Below, one piece after another: positions 1-12,916 of a DNA stretch of 64,000 nt. Origin of the DNA: Cellulomonas denverensis (GTDB taxonomy: Bacteria; Actinomycetota; Actinomycetes; Actinomycetales; Cellulomonadaceae); assembly GCF_012396125.1 (NCBI RefSeq), contig NZ_JAAXOX010000002.1, forward strand, positions 496,001 through 560,000. Direction: 5' to 3'. Below the pieces are notes generated by a model. The model did not search any database. It had not been told where the DNA came from and saw only the letters and a program-made list of their open reading frames with translations. The position numbers and the translations under genes are program-made. The first letter of the stretch is position 1. The number at the start of each line of letters is the position of its first letter.

Positions 1-458
1 GCGCGATCGTCGGCTCGGTGGTCACCGCTTGGGCGGGCGACCGGTTCGGCACCGTGCGGACCGCGGCGGTCGCCGCCGGACTGGCCGGTGGTGCCCTGCT
101 GCTCCTGCTGACCGGCCCGTCGGTGGGGATGGTCTACCTGATCCTGGTGCTGGCCGGGATCGGCACCCACGGCACCCAGTGCCTGATCATCGCCGCGATC
201 TCCACCTACTTCCCGGACAACCTGCGCGGCACCGCCCTCGGCTGGGGGCTGGGCATCGGCCGGATCGGCGCGGTCGCCGCACCCCAGGTGGGCGGCTGGC
301 TGCTGGCCGCCGGACTCGGCGTCAACTCCAACTTCCTGCTGTTCGGCGGCTGCGCACTGGTCGCCTGCCTGGTGCTGATCGTGATCGCCACCCGGTTCCG
401 GGCCCGCTACGACGACCCGGTGCCCGCGGTCCTCGCCACCACCACCCCCCGCCGCTGA
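1..458 (+). CDS. MFS transporter, C-terminal part (start outside window)
   Basis: The last 151 or so residues of a major facilitator superfamily permease; the N-terminal half lies before the window. The first visible helix is followed by a G-D-R-F-G loop. Later helices carry R-G-T-A-L-G-W and G-I-G-R-x-G, a pattern I associate with the aromatic-acid:H+ symporter group and related organic-acid porters, followed by a short polar tail. The substrate cannot be read from this fragment. The stop at 456-458 is followed after 36 nt by pckG, with a C13 tract between them. Confidence 0.85.
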   Translation, partial: AIVGSVVTAWAGDRFGTVRTAAVAAGLAGGALLLLLTGPSVGMVYLILVLAGIGTHGTQCLIIAAISTYFPDNLRGTALGWGLGIGRIGAVAAPQVGGWLLAAGLGVNSNFLLFGGCALVACLVLIVIATRFRARYDDPVPAVLATTTPRR

Positions 459-465
459 ACCGGCA

Positions 466-478
466 CCCCCCCCCCCCC
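466..478. repeat. C13 homopolymer tract
   Basis: Thirteen consecutive C residues lie between the MFS stop and the pckG start (ATG 495), just before the purine-rich GAGAGAGAGG that acts as the ribosome binding region. Tracts this long are prone to slippage in replication and to length errors in sequencing. Confidence 0.9.
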
Positions 479-494
479 GAGCGAGAGAGAGGCC

Positions 495-2354
495 ATGACT
501 CCCACCTCCCCCCTGCCCCCCGTCCCGGTCACCGACGTGTTCGGCGGACCCGCGCCCACCCTGCGGCACCCCGGCCTGGCCGCCTGGGTCGAGGAGATGA
601 CCGCCCTGACCCAGCCGGACGCGGTGGTCTGGTGCGAGGGCTCGTCGGCGGAGTACCACCGGCTCTGCGACCAGTTGGTCGACCAGGGCACGTTCATCCG
701 GCTCAGCCGCCCGAACAGCTTCCTGGCCCGCTCCACCCCGGACGACGTGGCCCGGGTCGAGGGCCGCACCTTCGTCTGCCCGGAGCGCGAGGAGGACGCC
801 GGGCCGTCCAACAACTGGCGCGAGCCGGCGGCGATGCGGGCGGAACTGGACGACCGGTTCCGCGGGGCGATGACCGGGCGCACGCTGTACGTGGTGCCGT
901 TCGCCATGGGGCCGATCGGCTCCCCGCTGACCCAGATCGGGGTGGAGATCACCGACTCGCCCTACGTGGTGGTCAGCATGCACCTGATGGCCCGGGTCGG
1001 CCGGGAGGCGCTGGACAGCCTGGGCACCGACGGGGAGTTCGTCCGGGCGATGCACTCGGTCGGCCGGCCGCTGATCGCCCCCGACGGCAGCTGCCGCCCG
1101 GATGTGCCCTGGCCGTCCCACCCGGACAAGTACATCGTGCACTTCCCGCAGGACCGGGAGATCTGGTCCTTCGGCTCCGGGTACGGCGGCAACGCGCTGC
1201 TCGGCAAGAAGTGCTTCGCGCTGCGGATCGCCTCCGCGATGGGCCGGGACGAGGGCTGGCTGGCCGAGCACATGCTGCTGCTGCGGATGACCACCCCGGA
1301 CGGCCACGACCTGCACCTGGCCGGCGCTTTCCCGTCCGCCTGCGGCAAGACCAACCTGGCGATGATCCGGCCCACTCTGCCCGGCTGGACCATCCGCACC
1401 CTGGGCGACGACATCGTGTGGATGCGGCCGGGCGGCCCCGGCACCGACGGGCGGCTGCGGGCGATCAACCCGGAGGCCGGGTTCTTCGGCGTGGCACCGG
1501 GCACCGGGCCGGACAGCAACCCGGTGGCGGTCGAGATGATCGCCCGGGACACCATCTTCACCAACGTCGCGCTGACCGACGACGGCGACGTGTGGTGGGA
1601 GGGCCTGACCGACCAGCCGCCGGCCCACCTGATCGACTGGCGCGGCCAGGAGTGGACCCCGGACTGCGACCGGCCGGCCGCGCACCCGAACAGCCGGTTC
1701 ACCGTCTCGGTCCAGCGCTGCCCCACCCTGGACTCCGCCTGGGACGACCCGGCGGGGGTGCCGGTGGACATCGTGCTGTTCGGCGGCCGCCGGGCCACCA
1801 CCGTGCCGCTGGTCGCCGAGGCGCCGACCTGGGAGCGCGCGGTGTTCGCCGGGGCGACCATGGCCTCCGAGCGGACCGCCGCCGCCGAGGGCACGCTCGG
1901 TCAGGTGCGCCGCGACCCGTTCGCGATGCTGCCGTTCTCCGGCTACCACCTGGCCGACCACTGGACGCACTGGCTCGCCCTCGGCGCCCGGCTCGGCCCC
2001 CGCCGCCCGCGGGTGTTCCAGGTCAACTGGTTCCGGCGCGGCGCCGCCGGCCGGTTCCTGTGGCCCGGCTTCGGGGAGAACAGCCGGGTGCTCGCCTGGA
2101 TCGCGGACCGGGTGCTGGACCGGGCCGAGGCGGTCGAGACCCCGGTCGGACTGGTCCCGGCGCCCGGCGCCCTCGACATCACCGGCCTCGACCTGCCGCC
2201 CGGCACCCTGGACCGGCTGCTCGACGTGGACCTGGAAGCCTGGCAGCAGGAGGTCGCGGCGGTCCGGGAGTTCTTCGCCGGGCTCGGGGACCGGGTGCCG
2301 CCGGAGCTGACCCGGGAACTCGACGCACTGGAGCGGCGGCTCGCGGCTCGCTGA
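495..2354 (+). CDS. pckG: Phosphoenolpyruvate carboxykinase (GTP)
   Basis: Catalyses oxaloacetate + GTP to phosphoenolpyruvate + GDP + CO2, the committed cytosolic step of gluconeogenesis. The 619-residue length fits the monomeric GTP-dependent family. The P-loop kinase-1a motif F-P-S-A-C-G-K-T-N lies at residues 279-287, with the family's hyper-reactive cysteine at 283 and the phosphate-binding lysine at 285. The downstream G-D-D-I-x-W-M segment corresponds to the kinase-2/metal region, and G-x-N-x-L-L-G-K-K-C precedes the P-loop. The ATG at 495 follows a GAGAGAGAGG purine stretch. The neighbouring MFS and VOC genes do not suggest a shared pathway. Confidence 0.97.
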   Translation: MTPTSPLPPVPVTDVFGGPAPTLRHPGLAAWVEEMTALTQPDAVVWCEGSSAEYHRLCDQLVDQGTFIRLSRPNSFLARSTPDDVARVEGRTFVCPEREEDAGPSNNWREPAAMRAELDDRFRGAMTGRTLYVVPFAMGPIGSPLTQIGVEITDSPYVVVSMHLMARVGREALDSLGTDGEFVRAMHSVGRPLIAPDGSCRPDVPWPSHPDKYIVHFPQDREIWSFGSGYGGNALLGKKCFALRIASAMGRDEGWLAEHMLLLRMTTPDGHDLHLAGAFPSACGKTNLAMIRPTLPGWTIRTLGDDIVWMRPGGPGTDGRLRAINPEAGFFGVAPGTGPDSNPVAVEMIARDTIFTNVALTDDGDVWWEGLTDQPPAHLIDWRGQEWTPDCDRPAAHPNSRFTVSVQRCPTLDSAWDDPAGVPVDIVLFGGRRATTVPLVAEAPTWERAVFAGATMASERTAAAEGTLGQVRRDPFAMLPFSGYHLADHWTHWLALGARLGPRRPRVFQVNWFRRGAAGRFLWPGFGENSRVLAWIADRVLDRAEAVETPVGLVPAPGALDITGLDLPPGTLDRLLDVDLEAWQQEVAAVREFFAGLGDRVPPELTRELDALERRLAAR

Positions 2355-2383
2355 CTCCCGGGGCGGCGTGCACCCTGGTCCGC

Positions 2384-2848
2384 ATGTCGACGACACCCGC
2401 CCCGCGCCAGCTCCGCCTGATCATCGAGACCGACGACGTCGATCAGGCGCTGACCTTCTACCGCGACACCCTCGGCATGCCCGAACAGGCGGCCTTCGCC
2501 ACCTCCGGCGACGACCGGGTGGCGATCCTGCACGCCGGGATCGCCACCATCGAGCTGGCCAGTCCCGCGCACGCCCGCGCCATCGACCAGGTGGAGGGGA
2601 TGCCGCCGGCCACCGGGCCCACGCTCCGGCTGGCGCTGGAGGTCGAGGACACTGCCCAGGCGGTGGCCGCCGCCGAGTCCGCCGGGGCCGAGGTGCTCGC
2701 GCCGCCGGTCCGGACACCGTTCCGGTCGCTGAACGCCCGGGTGCAGGGGCCGGCCGGGTGGCAGGTGACCTTCTTCCAGGAGTTGGAGACGCTGGCGGAG
2801 CGGCAGGAGCGGCCGGGCTTCACGGTGGACGACCAGCGGCCGCGCTGA
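2384..2848 (+). CDS. VOC (glyoxalase/bleomycin-resistance) family protein
   Basis: A 154-residue protein with two beta-alpha-beta-beta-beta halves. The first begins L-R-L-I-I-E-T-D-D with F-Y-R-D-T-L-G-M, and the second begins T-L-R-L-A-L-E-V-E-D with A-G-A-E-V-L and ends G-P-A-G-W-Q-V-T-F-F-Q-E. This is the vicinal oxygen chelate fold of glyoxalase I, dioxygenases and resistance proteins. The usual first metal-ligand His is not at the expected position, so the reaction is not predictable. The ATG at 2384 opens the domain and lies 29 nt after the pckG stop. A strong palindrome follows the stop. Confidence 0.85.
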   Translation: MSTTPAPRQLRLIIETDDVDQALTFYRDTLGMPEQAAFATSGDDRVAILHAGIATIELASPAHARAIDQVEGMPPATGPTLRLALEVEDTAQAVAAAESAGAEVLAPPVRTPFRSLNARVQGPAGWQVTFFQELETLAERQERPGFTVDDQRPR

Positions 2849-2865
2849 GCGGGACAGGAGACGAC

Positions 2866-2898
2866 GGGACCCGGACACCCCTGGGGTGTCCGGGTCCC
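2866..2898. terminator. Bidirectional hairpin terminator candidate
   Basis: A perfect inverted repeat with 16-nt arms (2866-2881 and 2883-2898) around a single central base, lying between the convergent VOC gene and the LAxTG-protein gene. There is no T-run on either side, as is common in very GC-rich actinobacteria. Confidence 0.7.
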
Positions 2899-2909
2899 GG
2901 TGCGAGGAC

Positions 2910-4106
2910 TCAGGCCTGCGACCGGCGACGGAGCAGCACCCGGGCGCCGACCGCCATCCCGGCACCCGCGACCGTGGCCAGGCCACCGATCAGCAGGCCC
3001 ATCGACGGGTCGGCACCGGTGGCGGCCAGCGTGCTGGTCGGGCTGAGCGAACCGGTCCCGGCGGCCACGTCGACCGGGGTGACCGTGACCGGGGCGGCCG
3101 GGTCCGGCACCGCGGCACCCGCGGGCAGCTCGAGCACGTGCAGCAGCAGCGAGTACACCTCGCCGCTGACCGCGCCCTCGAAGTACAGCAGGTAGTCCGC
3201 CGGGACCATGTCCGCCGGCACCTGGTAGGCGTAGCTCAGGCTGCCGTCCGCGGCGGCGGTCAGGGTGAGGGTGTCCACCGCGACCCCGGCCGCGTCGAAG
3301 ACGAACAGGGTGATCTGCTCGCCCGCCTGGTAGGCACCGGCCGGAGCCAGGGTGGTGACGGTCTCACCCTGGTACAGGGTCTGCTCGTAGGTGCCGGCCG
3401 GGGTGACGGTGTCCTGCCAGACCTGGGTCACCGTCTCGGCCTGGGTCAGCACCACCGGGCTGACCGACAGAGTGGCGGCCGCCTCCATCATGGCGCCCAC
3501 GGTGTTCTGGTAGGCGACGCGCAGGCCGACCACGTTGGTGCCCTCGGTGAGCCCGTCCACCAGGAACGTCCCGTCCGCGGCCGGAACGAAGGAGGCCTGG
3601 GCGCCACCATTGAGGTTGTAGGTGTAGGTCACGTCCGCGGCCATGCCCGGGTACTCGGTGCCGGAGCTGTCCAGCCCGATCACGTCGTTGATGGTCAGCA
3701 CCGCGGAGTACACCCCGGAGGAGTGCCAGGGCTGGGACATCGGGTTGATCACCGCGTCCACCGTGAGACCGTTCAGCTCCACCCCCACCGGGGCGACCCG
3801 GGCCGCCGGGCCGGTCGGCGTCGTCGCCTCGGCCGCCGGGGTGGCGGCCGGGCTCTCGGCCACCTGCACCTGGTCGCCGGACTCCGCGGCCGGATCGGCG
3901 GCCTCCTCCTGCTCGGCCGCCACCTCCGCCGGGGACTCGGCCGCCTCGGTGGTGGCCTCGGCGTCGGGCTCCACCGCCTGGGTGTCACTCACCTCCGCGG
4001 GGGTCGGCTCCGGGGCGGCCTCGGCCGCGGCGACACCGGCGCCCAGGGGCGCGACCAGCATCGTCGCGATCAGCGCACCCCCAGCGCGTGCGGTACGAAC
4101 CTTCAT
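2910..4106 (-). CDS. LAxTG-anchored cell-wall surface protein
   Basis: A secreted, wall-anchored protein of 398 residues. The N-terminus (M-K-V-R-T-A-R followed by a hydrophobic stretch ending A-A-A-E-A) is a signal peptide. Next comes a roughly 90-residue Ala/Glu/Pro/Thr-rich acidic spacer, then beta-rich repeats without catalytic motifs. The C-terminus has the sorting signal L-A-A-T-G, a hydrophobic segment and the tail L-L-R-R-R-S-Q-A. L-A-x-T-G is the motif used by class E sortases of high-GC Gram-positives; no sortase lies in this window. A GTG at 4109 is possible, but ATG 4106 is better spaced from GGAGG. The ligand or partner is unknown. Confidence 0.85.
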   Translation of the reverse strand: MKVRTARAGGALIATMLVAPLGAGVAAAEAAPEPTPAEVSDTQAVEPDAEATTEAAESPAEVAAEQEEAADPAAESGDQVQVAESPAATPAAEATTPTGPAARVAPVGVELNGLTVDAVINPMSQPWHSSGVYSAVLTINDVIGLDSSGTEYPGMAADVTYTYNLNGGAQASFVPAADGTFLVDGLTEGTNVVGLRVAYQNTVGAMMEAAATLSVSPVVLTQAETVTQVWQDTVTPAGTYEQTLYQGETVTTLAPAGAYQAGEQITLFVFDAAGVAVDTLTLTAAADGSLSYAYQVPADMVPADYLLYFEGAVSGEVYSLLLHVLELPAGAAVPDPAAPVTVTPVDVAAGTGSLSPTSTLAATGADPSMGLLIGGLATVAGAGMAVGARVLLRRRSQA

Positions 4107-4191
4107 CACTCAGTCCTCCGTCGGCCCGGCGGCCGGGCATGGTTCCGGGACGGACGGGGATCAAGGGCGTCCCCGTCGCCGCCCGCGTCCC

Positions 4192-4214
4192 GGCTGGTCC
4201 GGGCCGGACCAGCC
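4192..4214. terminator. Hairpin downstream of the bgl operon
   Basis: Perfect 10-bp arms (4192-4201 and 4205-4214, core GGCTGGTCC/GGACCAGCC) with a 3-nt loop, about 75 nt after the antiterminator gene stop. It is a candidate transcription terminator for the minus-strand operon, without a T-run. Confidence 0.5.
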
Positions 4215-4287
4215 AGAGCCGTGGGCGGGTCGACGGTAGGGGTCACCGGGACCGGCCTGTGCCGATCCTTTGCGGTATACGTGCTGC

Positions 4288-8604
<4,317 letters not shown>

Positions 8605-8615
8605 CCGATCCTCCT

Positions 8616-8643
8616 TGATCGTGTCGAGCCTGATCGTGTCGAG
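8616..8643. repeat. Direct repeat in the bglF leader
   Basis: TGATCGTGTCGAG occurs twice, at 8616-8628 and 8631-8643, between the leader terminator and the bglF ribosome binding site. The function is unknown. Confidence 0.7.
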
Positions 8644-8648
8644 GCAAC

Positions 8649-8706
8649 AAAAAAGACCCGGGTCCCGCGTCGTGCGATCGCTCAGCACGACTCGGATCCC
8701 AGGTCT
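8649..8706 (-). terminator. Leader terminator of the bgl operon
   Basis: Read on the minus strand, a 22-bp stem pairs 8706-8685 with 8675-8654 around a 9-nt loop. It contains one T-G and one C-G step around two mismatches (A-A and A-G) and is followed by a run of six T (8654-8649). This is the clearest intrinsic terminator in the window. It sits 45 nt upstream of bglF, and its first six bases are also the 3' end of the RAT element. Confidence 0.88.
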
Positions 8707-8730
8707 CGCCCGATGTCTCGGTTACGGCCT
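8701..8730 (-). promoter_or_regulatory. Ribonucleic antiterminator (RAT) site for the PRD regulator
   Basis: On the minus strand the 30-nt element consists of AGGCCGTAACCG, a 6-nt loop and CGGGCGAGACCT. Its 3' half matches the BglG/SacT/LicT RAT consensus (C-A-G-G-C-A-A-R-A-C-C-T) at nearly every base, and its 5' half matches at G, G-T, A-C and the final G. Its last six bases are the first six of the terminator stem, so RAT and terminator are mutually exclusive, as in the known bgl, sac and lic leaders. The match is to a remembered consensus. Confidence 0.82.
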
Positions 8731-8749
8731 GATGGCTTCGTCGGGGCAC

Positions 8750-8779
8750 ACGGTAGCCAGTACCGGGACCCGGCGGCAA
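8750..8779 (-). promoter_or_regulatory. Candidate bgl operon promoter
   Basis: On the minus strand, TTGCCG (8779-8774), an 18-nt spacer and TACCGT (8755-8750). The predicted transcription start near 8743 falls just before the RAT. The boxes are only moderate matches to TTGACA/TATAAT. Confidence 0.45.
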
Positions 8780-9016
8780 GGGGGTCTGGGTGCCGCAGCA
8801 CTCACCGAGCACCGCACACCTGTCGCATCCCGGCCGCGCTACCCAGACGGTTCATCCGGTTTCGGGCGAGGCGGGCGGCAGTCGTTCGTGCACATGCGTT
8901 CAGGCCCCTGGCCAGGACTTTCGTCACCCACCTACCGTCCGTGAGGCTCCGGGTCGCCCGGAATCAGCCGTCTCAGCCGCGCACCATCCGTTCCATCCGC
9001 GACGACAAGGGATTCG
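8780..9016. other. Rest of the bglF/OPA-transporter intergenic region
   Basis: The 412-bp gap 8605-9016 holds the bgl leader described separately. In 8780-9016 I see no gene. The promoter of the rightward transporter must lie here, but no convincing -35/-10 pair stands out. AAGGG precedes the ATG at 9017. Confidence 0.5.
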
Positions 9017-10408
9017 ATGACGAACTCCGCCGCCCACCCGACCAGCCGCCGACGGTCCTGGCTCGCGGCGCCACCACCGGCGCCCCGGTTGCCGGAGACC
9101 GAGGTGCACCGGCGCTACCCCCGGCTGCGGGTCCAGGTCTTCACCGGGATCTTCCTGGGCTACGCCGGCTTCTACCTGATCCGGAACAACATCCCGCTGG
9201 TCGCCACCCTGCTGATCGACGAGGGCCGACTCAGCACGGTCGGCGTCGGCTTCGTGACCAATGCGGTGTTGATCGCCTACGGGCTGTCCAAATTCTTCAG
9301 CGCGATGCTCTCCGACCGGTCGAACGCCCGGTACTTCCTGCCGATCGGCCTGGCGCTGTCCGCGGTGGCGAACCTGGCGCTGGCGTTCATCCCGGTGCTG
9401 TCCGCGACGCTGGCCGCCTTCGCGGTGACCATGTTCATCAACGGCTGGGTGCAGGGCATGGGCTGGCCGCCCAGCGGGCGGGTGCTGGTGCACTGGTTCT
9501 CCACCAGCGAGCGCGGGCTGAAGACCGCGATCTGGAATGTCGCGCACAACGTCGGCGGGTTCTTCGTCGGGGTGCTGGCCGCCGCCGGGCTGCACCTGAC
9601 CGGCGACGACTGGACCGCGGCATTCTGGCTGCCCGCCCTGGCCGCCCTGGCGGTCGCGGTGATCGCGTTCCTCACCATCCGGGACACCCCGGAGTCGCAG
9701 GGCCTGCCGCCGATCGAGGAGTACCGCGACGACCCGCCGAAGGTCGCCCCCGACCACGAGTCCGAGGCCGGGATGAGCTACTGGCGGATCGTGGTCAAGC
9801 ACGTGATCACCAACCGGACGATGGTGCTGCTCGCGCTGGCCAACGTGTTCGTCTATGCGCTGCGCTACGGGATCCTGAGCTGGACGCCGGTGTACCTGGC
9901 CACCCAGCGCGGCGCCTCGCTGTCCGGTGGGATCGCCGGGTTCTCCGTGTTCGAGCTGGCCGGGATCGTCGGCACCATCCTGTGCGGGGTGGTCTCGGAC
10001 CGGGTGTTCCGCGGCAACCGCTCACACACCGGCATCGCGTTCATGCTCGCGGTGGCCGGTGCCACCGCGGTCTACTGGCTCACCCCGACCAGCACCCCGC
10101 TGTGGGTGTCGCTGGTGACGGTGGCGGTGATCGGCGGCCTGATCTACGGCCCGGTGATGCTGATCGGGCTGCAGGCGCTCGACCTGTCGCCGCGGCACGT
10201 CGCCGGGACCGCGGCCGGCTTCACCGGGCTGTTCGGCTACGTGCTGGGCGCCACGCTGGCCTCCTCCGGGATCGGCCTGGTGGTGGAGCACTTCGGCTGG
10301 AACTGGACCTTCGGGTTGCTGATCGCCTGCTGCCTGGTCACCGCCGGGTTCCTGGCGCTGGTGGACACCGACGAGCGGCGGCTGCTGGCTGCCCGGGCCC
10401 AGCACTGA
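9017..10408 (+). CDS. OPA-family organophosphate:phosphate antiporter (GlpT/UhpT-like)
   Basis: A 12-helix MFS protein of 463 residues from the organophosphate:inorganic phosphate antiporter family, which takes up glycerol-3-phosphate, hexose phosphates or phosphoglycerates in exchange for Pi. The diagnostic stretch G-M-G-W-P-P-S-G-R with H-W-F-S-T-S-E-R-G is present, as is the N-terminal G-Y-A-G-F-Y-L-I-R-N-N; these contribute basic residues to the phosphate site in GlpT. It is divergent from the PTS operon. The exact substrate is unresolved between GlpT, UhpT and PgtP types. The stop codon is embedded in a terminator palindrome. Confidence 0.9.
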   Translation: MTNSAAHPTSRRRSWLAAPPPAPRLPETEVHRRYPRLRVQVFTGIFLGYAGFYLIRNNIPLVATLLIDEGRLSTVGVGFVTNAVLIAYGLSKFFSAMLSDRSNARYFLPIGLALSAVANLALAFIPVLSATLAAFAVTMFINGWVQGMGWPPSGRVLVHWFSTSERGLKTAIWNVAHNVGGFFVGVLAAAGLHLTGDDWTAAFWLPALAALAVAVIAFLTIRDTPESQGLPPIEEYRDDPPKVAPDHESEAGMSYWRIVVKHVITNRTMVLLALANVFVYALRYGILSWTPVYLATQRGASLSGGIAGFSVFELAGIVGTILCGVVSDRVFRGNRSHTGIAFMLAVAGATAVYWLTPTSTPLWVSLVTVAVIGGLIYGPVMLIGLQALDLSPRHVAGTAAGFTGLFGYVLGATLASSGIGLVVEHFGWNWTFGLLIACCLVTAGFLALVDTDERRLLAARAQH

Positions 10409-10452
10409 GCGGTGGCGGCGCCCCGGGGGGCCCGGGGCGCCGCCCTCGCTCA
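10406..10452. terminator. Bidirectional terminator containing both stop codons
   Basis: A 14-bp perfect GC-only stem (10414-10427 with 10431-10444, loop GGG) is extended by an outer TGAGCG/CGCTCA pair (10406-10411, 10447-10452). The outer arms contain the TGA of the rightward transporter and the TGA of the leftward MFS gene. It serves both convergent transcripts. Confidence 0.8.
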
Positions 10453-11853
10453 GGCCCGGGTCAGTTCCCCGTCCGCCGGGCGCGGGATCAGGAAGGAGGT
10501 CGCCAGGGCCAGGGCGACGAACACCAGCCCGACCACGATCCCGGCCAGGTACCCGGAGGTGGAGTCGCCGTCCGGGCTGACCAGGAGCTGGACCGCGGGC
10601 AGCACCGCGAAGCTCACCCCGGCGCCGAGGTTGAACGCCCCGGCGTTCAGGCCGGGCAGCACCCCGGGGTTGTCCGCCGGGGCCAGCACCACCCCGAGGC
10701 CGTTCAGCATGATGTTGCTGATCCCGGCGTAGGTCATGCCGAGGAACACCGTGGTGGCGATCAGCACCGGCAGCGAGTGCAGGCCGAGCAGCGCCATCAC
10801 CAGCATGCCGACCGCGGTGCCGGCCAACCCGATCCGGAGCACCGTGCGATAGCCCCAGGTCGGCGCCAACCGCCCGGCGAACGGCCCGACCGCCCAGCCG
10901 ACCAGCGCGTACGGGGTCAGGAACAGCAGCGAGGCGGTGTCCGCGCCGAGCCCGAAGCCGATGTCGCCGTTCTGCGCCAGCGACATCACCAGCCCGTTCA
11001 CGGTGGCGAACACCCCGGTCATGGTCAGCAGGGTGGTCAGCAGCACCGCCCAGGTGGACCGGCGGCGCAGGTGCGCCGGGGCGATCATCGGCTCGGCCTG
11101 CCGCTTCTCGACCAGCCAGAACACGATCAGGGCGACCAGCGCCCCGACCAGCAGGCCGCCGACCAGCAACCAGTTCGCGTCCGTGGTCTTGCCGGCCTCG
11201 TTCAGCCCGGTCAGCAGCAGCGCGATCGCCAGCACCAGCGGCGCCACCCCGATCCAGTCCATCCGGGTGCCCGCCGACGGCCGGGACTCCGGCGCCCAGC
11301 GGGCGACCAGCACGGTGCCGATCACCGCGACCACCGCGATGGTCCAGAACACCGAGCGGAAGCCGTAGTTCGCGGCCAGGAACCCACCGGCCAGCGCGTC
11401 GACGCCCGCGATGCCCCCGTTCACCGCGGTGACCACGCCCATCAGCGTGCCGTAGGTCTTCGGGTCGGCGATCTCGTGCCGGAGCATGATCAGGCACAGC
11501 GGCACCACCGGTCCGGACACGCCCTGGATGATCCGGGCGACGTACAACACCTCCACGGTGGGGGCGAGTGCGGCCAGCACGGTGCCGACCGTCATCACCG
11601 CCAGCATCCAGGTCAGCACCCGCTTGCGGCCGACGATGTCCGACAGCCGGGGCAGGAACAGGGAGAACAGTGCGGCACCGGTGAAGAACATGGTCTGCGA
11701 CAGCCCGATCGAGGCGTCGTCGGTGCCGAGTTCGTCCGCCATGGTGACCAGCACCGGGCTGAGCATCGAGGCGTTCAGCTGGAAGGCGACGCAGGCGGCG
11801 AGCAGCGCCGTCATCAGGGGCGCCAGGCGCACCCGCGGGGCGGTGACGGTCAC
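10450..11853 (-). CDS. MFS transporter, probable nucleoside or related uptake
   Basis: A 467-residue MFS permease with R-L-S-D-I-V-G-R-K-R between helices 2 and 3 and P-E-S-R-P after helix 6; about 12-14 helices. The GTG at 11853 overlaps the nucleoside hydrolase stop (GTGA) and has GGGAGG 7 nt upstream. The two genes form one operon under the LacI-type promoter near 12,930. By context it probably imports the hydrolase substrate; the sequence alone would also allow a drug-efflux role. Confidence 0.82.
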   Translation of the reverse strand: MTVTAPRVRLAPLMTALLAACVAFQLNASMLSPVLVTMADELGTDDASIGLSQTMFFTGAALFSLFLPRLSDIVGRKRVLTWMLAVMTVGTVLAALAPTVEVLYVARIIQGVSGPVVPLCLIMLRHEIADPKTYGTLMGVVTAVNGGIAGVDALAGGFLAANYGFRSVFWTIAVVAVIGTVLVARWAPESRPSAGTRMDWIGVAPLVLAIALLLTGLNEAGKTTDANWLLVGGLLVGALVALIVFWLVEKRQAEPMIAPAHLRRRSTWAVLLTTLLTMTGVFATVNGLVMSLAQNGDIGFGLGADTASLLFLTPYALVGWAVGPFAGRLAPTWGYRTVLRIGLAGTAVGMLVMALLGLHSLPVLIATTVFLGMTYAGISNIMLNGLGVVLAPADNPGVLPGLNAGAFNLGAGVSFAVLPAVQLLVSPDGDSTSGYLAGIVVGLVFVALALATSFLIPRPADGELTRA

Positions 11854-12797
11854 GGCCGGACCTCCCCGATCCGGACCAGCGCGTCGGTGACCAGATCCCA
11901 GAACCGCTGATGGTCCAGGTCCACCGCCACCGAGGTACGGCAGTCCTCCGGCGCGGGCGAACGGAAGTCGGCGACGGTCATGCCGAGGGTCAGGGTGCCG
12001 GTCAGCTCGATGTCGACCGGCACGGTGCGGGTGGTCATCACCTCCGGGTCGATCACGTAGGCGACCGCACACGGGTCGTGCACCGGCGGGTGCTCGAAGC
12101 CCTGCGCCTCCTGGTACATCTCGCCGAAGAACTCCAGCAGTTCGACCACGAACCGGGCCGGGCCGGTGCCGATCTGGGCGATCTGCTCCACCACCTCCGG
12201 GGTGGCCAGCGCCTGGTGGGTCAGGTCGAGGCCGACCATCACCACCTCCCAGCCGGCGTTGAACACGATGTGCGCGGCCTCGGGGTCGATCTTGATGTTG
12301 AACTCGGCGACCGGGCTCCAGTTGCCCACGTGGTAGCCGCCGCCCATCAGCACCACCCGGCGGACCCGCTCGATGATCCGCGGTTCCTTGCGGGCGGCCA
12401 GGGCGATGTTGGTCAGCGCGCCGGTCGGCACCAGGGTGATGGTGCCCGGGTCGTGGCTCATCACGGTGTCGATGATCAGGTCCACTGCGTGCCGCGGGTC
12501 GAGTGCCAGCGACGGGGCCGGCAGCTCCGGGCCGTCCATCCCGGATTCGCCGTGGATGTCCGGGGCGGTCTCCACCTCGCGCACCAGCGGGCGGTCCGCC
12601 CCGGCCGCGAACGGGATGCCGGTGATGTCCGCGATCCGCGCGACCGCTCGCGCGTTGCGGGTGACCTTCTCCAGGGTCTGGTTCCCGGCGACCGTCGTCA
12701 CGGCGAGCAGGTCGATCGCCGGGCTGCCGTGCGCCAGCAGCAGGGCGATCGCGTCGTCATGACCGGGGTCGCAGTCGAGAATGATCCGTTCTGCCAT
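11850..12797 (-). CDS. Inosine/uridine-preferring nucleoside hydrolase (IunH family)
   Basis: Cleaves the N-glycosidic bond of ribonucleosides to base and ribose for salvage. At 315 residues it has the calcium-binding D-C-D-P-G-H-D-D signature at 8-15, a central P-T-G-A-L-T-N-I-A, an E-F-N-I-K-I-D-P-E ribose-binding segment, and the C-terminal P-P-V-H-D-P-C-A-V-A with the catalytic-region histidine. The start chosen is ATG 12797, which has GGAGG upstream and opens directly on the fold; an ATG-less extension to 12818 is less likely. First gene of a two-gene operon with the MFS permease, under a LacI-type operator. Confidence 0.93.
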   Translation of the reverse strand: MAERIILDCDPGHDDAIALLLAHGSPAIDLLAVTTVAGNQTLEKVTRNARAVARIADITGIPFAAGADRPLVREVETAPDIHGESGMDGPELPAPSLALDPRHAVDLIIDTVMSHDPGTITLVPTGALTNIALAARKEPRIIERVRRVVLMGGGYHVGNWSPVAEFNIKIDPEAAHIVFNAGWEVVMVGLDLTHQALATPEVVEQIAQIGTGPARFVVELLEFFGEMYQEAQGFEHPPVHDPCAVAYVIDPEVMTTRTVPVDIELTGTLTLGMTVADFRSPAPEDCRTSVAVDLDHQRFWDLVTDALVRIGEVRP

Positions 12798-12916
12798 CAG
12801 GGGGTGCCTCCACGTCATCGGGGAGCCGGTCGGCGACCGGCACAGGGTGCGACTCCGGGATCCCCCTACCGCGCGGTGCGGCGCTCGGGGGTGCGGTCGA
12901 CCCGGTGTGCGCGCCG

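Noticed and set aside
29-2383. Upstream extension of the VOC protein frame through pckG
   Set aside because: The extension is an out-of-frame translation of the MFS and pckG genes; only the part from ATG 2384 has the VOC fold.
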